Part shown: piece after piece, positions 7,766 to 10,618 of the stretch
How the letters are laid out: every line of letters begins with the position of its first letter
Numbering within the stretch: position 1 is the stretch's first letter
NCBI GenBank assembly: GCA_964540975.1
Contig: CAZIOQ010000036.1
Span: 1 to 10,618 of the forward strand
DNA from: CAZIOQ01 sp964540975
GTDB lineage: Bacteria > Patescibacteriota > Microgenomatia > UBA12405 > UBA6130
Direction: 5' to 3'
DNA: 10,618 bases
Notes under the pieces: generated by a model
Told to the model about the DNA's origin: nothing
Databases searched by the model: none
What the model saw: only the letters and a program-made list of their open reading frames with translations
Made by a program: the position numbers and the translations under genes

Positions 7766-7775
7766 ATAGGGTAAT

Positions 7776-8462
7776 ATGTTAGAATCTGAATTTTTCCAAT
7801 TGCCTGAGAAGCCAAAAAGAATTTTATCCCAAAGTTTAAAGTTAGCCATTGACGAGAAAGACAGGCTTTTTTTGGAAACTGCCGTCTCTTCTAATCACCC
7901 TTTAACTTTTTGGCAAAGATCTGACCAGGGAGATAATTATCTTATATTTTTTCCTCAAGGAATAGAAATTGTTTATTGGCAGATTAGCTTTAACAAGGTT
8001 TTGTTGCCTCCTTGGGTCAGCCAAACACTTTTAAAAGATTTCATTTTTTTGGAAGAGGTGATAGAAGAGATCTATGGCAGTCCAAAAAGCAAGAGGCAAT
8101 TTGATGAACAAAATTGTTCTTTTTTTGAAAAAGGATTGCCGAACGACGGCCAACATAATTTGTTTTTATGGCTATTGGTGCCAACTCAAATGAGAAATCG
8201 CCAATTTTATTATCAAGGTCAAGCTTTTTTTGAAAATGACCCAAATTTTGATTTTCCACCAAGAAAAGTGATTTTAGTGCCAACAATTTTTTATAAAGGA
8301 GGCGTTTTCCTAAGTTGGTTTCCTGAGGCGGCTAAATTTCATTTAACCTATATTTCACCTCATTTGGCAAAAAAAGAATTAGGGGAGATAATGGCTAATT
8401 TAAATCGGTTACAGATTATTCAAGGTGGAGAAGTCGGGGGCGATAATTTATTCTTTAAATAA
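7776..8462 (+). CDS. Hypothetical protein, 228 residues
   Basis: I do not recognise this protein. It is a single soluble-looking chain rich in Phe, Trp and Tyr, with short hydrophobic strands suggestive of an alpha/beta or all-beta fold (YLIFFPQGIEIVYWQISF, RKVILVPTIFYKGGVFLSWF) and no signal peptide or clear membrane helix. I see no catalytic motif or cysteine pattern. The reading frame looks real: it is long, uses codons like its neighbours, and starts ten bases after an extended -10 element. That start suits a leaderless mRNA, and there is no Shine-Dalgarno sequence. Its last 43 bases overlap the convergent DedA gene, where it encodes GGEVGGDNLFFK. It is probably a lineage-restricted patescibacterial protein. 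The 108 bases between it and the upstream operon contain no strong terminator. Confidence 0.7.
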   Translation: MLESEFFQLPEKPKRILSQSLKLAIDEKDRLFLETAVSSNHPLTFWQRSDQGDNYLIFFPQGIEIVYWQISFNKVLLPPWVSQTLLKDFIFLEEVIEEIYGSPKSKRQFDEQNCSFFEKGLPNDGQHNLFLWLLVPTQMRNRQFYYQGQAFFENDPNFDFPPRKVILVPTIFYKGGVFLSWFPEAAKFHLTYISPHLAKKELGEIMANLNRLQIIQGGEVGGDNLFFK

Positions 8463-9088
8463 TTATTATATTTTTTAAGTTTATGAGAAATATAATAAAA
8501 ACCAGCAGCTAAAATGGCAATGCCAATTAAAAAATCAAATTTACGGAAGTATCTGCCAATCATTTCCCAATTTTCTCCCAGTTTCATTCCAATCCAAGCT
8601 AAGACCAAGGACCAGATAAAAGAACCACTAAAAGTATAAAAAGCAAATTTTTTGATTTCCATTTTTGCGATCCCTGCTGGCAAAGAAATAAAAGTTCTGA
8701 TAATTGGGAGCAGTCTAGCGACAAAAGTGATTACTTCACCCCTTTTGTTAAAGATCCTAATTGCTTCGTCAAGCTCATATTCAAAAACAAGAAGGTATTT
8801 ACCATATTTTCTAATCAAATTTCTGATAAATTGCTCTCCATATTTTCTCCCAATAAACCAGGCTAAAAGTGAACCCCAAAGGCAGCCAATTGTTCCTGCG
8901 AAAGCCACTGGCAAGAGTTGAAAATGTCCTTGGTAAACTAAAAATCCTGAAAAAGGCATTATTATTTCCGAGGGTAGGGGAATGGAGGCAGATTCAATTC
9001 CCATGGCCAAGACAATTCCCAAATAACCAAGTTTTGAAATCAAAAAAATAACAATTCTGGCTAAAAATTCCAAAAGAGTACCAACCAT
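8420..9088 (-). CDS. DedA/SNARE-associated (VTT) family membrane protein
   Basis: From ATG 9088 this is a 222-residue inner-membrane protein, the usual length for the family. DedA proteins are linked to membrane homeostasis, and some members recycle undecaprenyl phosphate or move phospholipids across the bilayer. Visible family features are a first hydrophobic helix (7-30), the re-entrant motif IESASIPLPSEIIMPFSG with Glu32 and Glu41, AWFIGRKYGE (77-85), and RLLPIIRTFISLPAGIAKM (125-143) with Arg125 and Arg131. After these come a GSFIWSLVLAWIGMKLGENW helix and a last helix near 185-200. The frame is open to TTG 9262, but the extra 58 residues do not resemble the family. ATG 9088 also has TGTTAAAAT seven bases upstream. 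The tail SPPTSPP is encoded in the 43-base overlap with the convergent hypothetical gene. The exact substrate is unknown. Confidence 0.88.
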   Translation of the reverse strand: MVGTLLEFLARIVIFLISKLGYLGIVLAMGIESASIPLPSEIIMPFSGFLVYQGHFQLLPVAFAGTIGCLWGSLLAWFIGRKYGEQFIRNLIRKYGKYLLVFEYELDEAIRIFNKRGEVITFVARLLPIIRTFISLPAGIAKMEIKKFAFYTFSGSFIWSLVLAWIGMKLGENWEMIGRYFRKFDFLIGIAILAAGFYYISHKLKKYNNYLKNKLSPPTSPP

Positions 9089-9095
9089 AAAAATT

Positions 9096-9104
9096 ATTTT
9101 AACA
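9096..9104 (-). promoter_or_regulatory. Extended -10 promoter of the DedA gene, likely leaderless
   Basis: The minus strand reads TGTTAAAAT, ending seven bases before ATG 9088, which puts the predicted transcription start at the start codon. This supports the shorter DedA start over TTG 9262. No -35 match is seen. Confidence 0.5.
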
Positions 9105-9285
9105 TAAATGGGTCCTGGTAATATTTTTCTCAATTTTGGCCTGATCGGATTAAAAAGGAGGGAAGTGTTGATGAATAGCCAAAGCTTGGTTTTGGGGATG
9201 AAAGGGCAATCCCGCCAAAAGAGACAGGAGCAATCTAGAGCCAAAAAAGCCGATCTTAACAAAACTTAACTTTGGTGCTAAGAGG

Positions 9286-9356
9286 CAGGCCCGGAGGGAG
9301 TCGAACCCCCAGTCCTGGTTTTGGAGACCAGTGGTTTGCCATTAACCGACGGGCCT
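9286..9356 (-). tRNA. tRNA-Trp (CCA)
   Basis: A full cloverleaf is visible: acceptor AGGCCCG/CGGGCCT, anticodon stem CTGGT/ACCAG with loop CTCCAAA (anticodon CCA), T arm with GGGGGTTCGACTCCCTC, and discriminator G. The 3' CCA is not encoded (CCT follows), so a CCA-adding enzyme is required. In many bacteria this tRNA sits between rpmG and secE; here rpmG is upstream but secE is absent. Confidence 0.95.
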
Positions 9357-9414
9357 AAAACTTTTCAAAATCAGTAAAATCTGTTGTCGGCCTGGAACGG
9401 CTCATCAATTTTAG

Positions 9415-9488
9415 TGGACCCGAGGGGATTTGAACCCCTGACCTCTTCGATGCCATCGAAGCGCTCTTGCCAACTGAGCCACGGGCCC
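9415..9488 (-). tRNA. tRNA-Ala (GGC)
   Basis: Acceptor GGGCCCG/CGGGTCC contains the G3-U70 wobble pair, the alanine identity element. Anticodon stem CTTCG/CGAAG encloses loop ATGGCAT (anticodon GGC), and the T arm is AGGGGTTCAAATCCCCT. Discriminator A; CCA is not encoded. Confidence 0.95.
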
Positions 9489-9511
9489 ATTTTTGTTATT
9501 TTAATAATCCG

Positions 9512-9542
9512 CCGCTGTCCGAAGTCGCCTTCTTACCAGCGG
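9512..9542 (-). other. Intercistronic hairpin with GNRA tetraloop between rpmG and tRNA-Ala
   Basis: On the minus strand, outer stem CCGCTG/CAGCGG (6 bp) and inner stem GAAG/CTTC (4 bp) are joined by a purine-rich internal loop GTAA/GGA and capped by GCGA, a GNRA tetraloop. It lies eight bases after the rpmG stop. No T tract follows, so it is not an obvious terminator. It could be a processing or stability element of the tRNA-rpmG-tRNA transcript. Confidence 0.45.
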
Positions 9543-9550
9543 GAAAGATG

Positions 9551-9727
9551 TTATTTAAGTTTTTGTGTTTCCTTATGAATTGTTCTTTTTCGACACTTTG
9601 GGCAATATTTTTTCAAACTTAATTTCTCCGGTGTATTAACCCGATTTCGTTCGGTAATATAATTAAAAGAATTACATTGGCTACAAACCAGACCAATTAT
9701 TAGTCGATTGCCTTTTTTGGTTGCCAT
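9551..9727 (-). CDS. rpmG: 50S ribosomal protein L33
   Basis: A 58-residue protein running ATG 9727 to TAA 9551. It starts MATKKGNRLIIGLVCSQC, continues through NYITERNRVNTPEKLSLKKY, and ends CPKCRKRTIHKETQKLK. The paired motifs CSQC and CPKC form the zinc-binding site of the cysteine-containing L33 type, and ITERNR and the basic C-terminal end are typical. L33 lies near the E site of the large subunit. The gene sits between tRNA-Tyr (23 bases upstream) and tRNA-Ala (62 bases downstream), so it is probably cotranscribed with them and released by tRNA processing. The Shine-Dalgarno sequence is weak. Confidence 0.95.
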   Translation of the reverse strand: MATKKGNRLIIGLVCSQCNSFNYITERNRVNTPEKLSLKKYCPKCRKRTIHKETQKLK

Positions 9728-9750
9728 TTTTTTGGTTTAAAAGATAACTG

Positions 9751-9833
9751 TCCAGGGGGAAGGATTCGAACCTCCGCAGGGATAACCCGACGGTTTTACA
9801 GACCGTTGCAATTGACCACTCTGCCACCCCTGG
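9751..9833 (-). tRNA. tRNA-Tyr (GUA)
   Basis: An 83-base class II tRNA with acceptor CCAGGGG/CCCCTGG, anticodon stem ACGGT/ACCGT, loop CTGTAAA (anticodon GTA), a long variable arm, and T arm GGAGGTTCGAATCCTTC. Discriminator A. CCA is not encoded (CAG follows). It is the first gene of the minus-strand cluster. Confidence 0.95.
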
Positions 9834-9844
9834 TGAATGACTTA

Positions 9845-9873
9845 ATTATACAAGAAAAAACCAGCCCAAACAA
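9845..9873 (-). promoter_or_regulatory. Promoter of the tRNA-Tyr / rpmG / tRNA-Ala / tRNA-Trp cluster
   Basis: On the minus strand TTGTTT, a 17-base spacer and a perfect TATAAT (9850-9845), with TG directly before it, place the start near 9838, five bases before tRNA-Tyr. Confidence 0.6.
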
Positions 9874-9883
9874 TATTTAGAAT

Positions 9884-10365
9884 AATCTAAAATTATATTA
9901 TAATATTAGATTCTTTGTTAATCATTTTGCTGTTTTCATCAATGAGGCTGTTTTTTCCAATTGACCTTGATCGGCGTCAACCACCCTCCAGACCAAGATT
10001 AGTTACTTCCCCGATGCGGCAATGATGGCTTGAAGAAGGTTTTGGTTTTTTAAAAGAGTTTAATTTTCAGGTTTGGGGAAATCCTTTAGTTTCTTACCTC
10101 CATTGTTGGTCTTGCTGAAGACCAGGGCTTTTTCTCAACCCATCTTTTTTTGGGTAAGCCATTTTAGTTTGGAACGGTAAAGAAACTTTAGTCTTCCTTT
10201 CAACCTTTAAGTCTTTCTCTTTTTCCAAACCTCAACCTCGTTCAAAGATCTTTTCCGATGATGTTAGCTTCCCAAGCTTGTTTGGGAGTAACACCTCCTT
10301 TTTTGCCAAAACTGAATTTTAAAGGTGCTTTTTTTGGATTTTTCCTCGCCCTTGAGGAAAATCCT
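9884..10365 (-). ncRNA. Candidate large structured noncoding RNA (about 480 nt), family unknown
   Basis: A near-consensus promoter predicts a minus-strand start near 10365, exactly where an 11-bp stem begins (10364-10354 with 10347-10336, one bulge). Further stems on the same strand: 10328-10323 with 10296-10291 (6 bp); 10288-10282 with 10275-10268 (7 bp, one bulge); a long-range 8-bp stem 10230-10223 with 10174-10167; a stacked arm 10160-10151 with 10142-10138 and 10130-10126; a perfect 7-bp hairpin 10124-10118 with 10113-10107 (loop CAGC); and 9997-9991 with 9972-9966, stacked on 9985-9982 with 9976-9973. A final AU-rich inverted repeat (9912-9906 with 9890-9884) may end the transcript just before the tRNA-Tyr promoter. 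No frame in it is convincingly coding. I do not see the signatures of RNase P RNA, tmRNA, 6S or SRP RNA. The ends are estimates, and pairing is judged by eye. Confidence 0.45.
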
Positions 10366-10371
10366 GAGTAT

Positions 10372-10400
10372 CTTATAACAAAAAAACGAGGAAAGGTCAA
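10372..10400 (-). promoter_or_regulatory. Near-consensus sigma-70-type promoter of the candidate structured RNA
   Basis: On the minus strand TTGACC (10400-10395, 5/6), a 17-base spacer and TATAAG (10377-10372, 5/6). It begins 30 bases after the stop of the upstream partial gene and points into a long region without coding sequence. Confidence 0.6.
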
Positions 10401-10430
10401 GTTTGATGGACGATCATTCAAAAAGAATAT

Positions 10431-10616
10431 TTAAGTTTCTTTAGGGAAATCTTTAAGAAGATGTTTGTTTTTTTCGTAGTATTCCTTAAGGTTTTTTATT
10501 TGAGTTTCATAAATTTTTTTATTTGCTGGATCTTCATTTTGATGAGAATAGTAATAAGAAATGTTTGTCGCATCAAACAGGGCATTTGCTAAATCGCGTT
10601 CATAATAAATATCAAT
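10431..10616 (-). CDS. C-terminal end of an unrecognised protein (5' partial)
   Basis: The frame enters from the right edge and runs 61 codons to TAA at 10431-10433. It reads IDIYYERDLANALFDATNIS and then a Lys/Glu/Tyr-rich, probably helical end (NKKIYETQIKNLKEYYEKN, closing DFPKET). Composition matches the other genes. No domain can be named from this fragment. The stop is followed by the promoter of the candidate RNA, so the two are separate units. Confidence 0.6.
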   Translation of the reverse strand: MDIYYERDLANALFDATNISYYYSHQNEDPANKKIYETQIKNLKEYYEKNKHLLKDFPKET

Positions 10617-10618
10617 CT

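Noticed and set aside
7668..7775. Terminator after the adenosyltransferase gene (AGGGGAAATCCTC).
   Set aside because: The possible stem is only four or five pairs with no T tract following.
2025..8713. The 13-base string TAATTGGGAGCAG occurs at 2025-2037 and 8701-8713.
   Set aside because: The second copy is inside conserved DedA coding sequence (around LLPIIRT) and no homology extends beyond it; chance in AT-rich DNA.
9089..9262. N-terminal extension of the DedA gene to TTG 9262, possibly a fused secE-like segment after tRNA-Trp.
   Set aside because: The 58 residues resemble neither DedA nor SecE, and the extended -10 element directly before ATG 9088 supports the short form.
9960..10319. 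Plus-strand frame with long open stretches (54 codons at 10158-10319, 30 at 10026-10115, 21 at 9960-10022) that could be a decayed gene, with faint resemblance to S66 LD-carboxypeptidase fragments.
   Set aside because: It is broken by three in-frame stops, has no start, and the resemblance is a few scattered residues. The minus-strand promoter and stems explain the region better. A translated search would settle it.
9884..10365. RNase P RNA, tmRNA, 6S or SRP RNA as the identity of the structured region.
   Set aside because: Short look-alikes occur (GAGGAAAAATCC, GGTTGAAAGG, GAGGTAAGA), but there is no ACAGAA-type 3' core, no pairing between the two ends, no tRNA-like domain with a T loop, and no SRP-type GGAAG/GNRA arm.

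Overview
The window looks like part of a small, AT-rich genome of a Candidate Phyla Radiation (Patescibacteria) bacterium, most likely Microgenomates. This is inferred by eye, without a search. The reasons are a shortened ribosomal protein L1 ending in GPGVKVKV, a patescibacterial DUF87/VirB4-associated N-terminal domain, a class II ribonucleotide reductase interrupted by inteins, a DedA protein, tRNA genes without encoded CCA, and very short intergenic gaps.

Layout. Bases 3-1283 (+) are an open frame, cut by the left edge, that joins a conjugation/secretion-type N-terminal domain to a nearly complete ribosomal protein L1. An NlpC/P60-type cysteine peptidase gene (1314-2009, -) converges on it. 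A 278-base gap follows, holding a small unexplained frame and the promoter of the main operon. That operon (+) encodes an adenosylcobalamin-dependent ribonucleotide reductase precursor (2288-7180) with two LAGLIDADG inteins, then a PduO-type cob(I)alamin adenosyltransferase (7194-7667). The second enzyme makes the cofactor the first one needs. A hypothetical gene (7776-8462, +) overlaps the 3' end of a DedA-family membrane protein gene (8420-9088, -). A minus-strand translation cluster follows in transcription order tRNA-Tyr, rpmG (L33), tRNA-Ala, tRNA-Trp (9833 down to 9286). The last 190 bases hold the C-terminal end of an unrecognised minus-strand gene.

The roughly 480 bases between that last gene and the tRNA cluster carry no convincing protein. 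They do carry a near-consensus minus-strand promoter, followed exactly at its predicted start site by an 11-bp hairpin and then at least six more stems. I read this as a large structured noncoding RNA that I cannot assign to a known family, and it is the best candidate for something undescribed here.

Other points of interest are the L1 fusion, an intein placed directly before the catalytic thiyl-radical cysteine of the reductase, a codon-usage contrast between the two inteins, and -10 promoter elements only 6-10 bases from three start codons, which suggests leaderless mRNAs.
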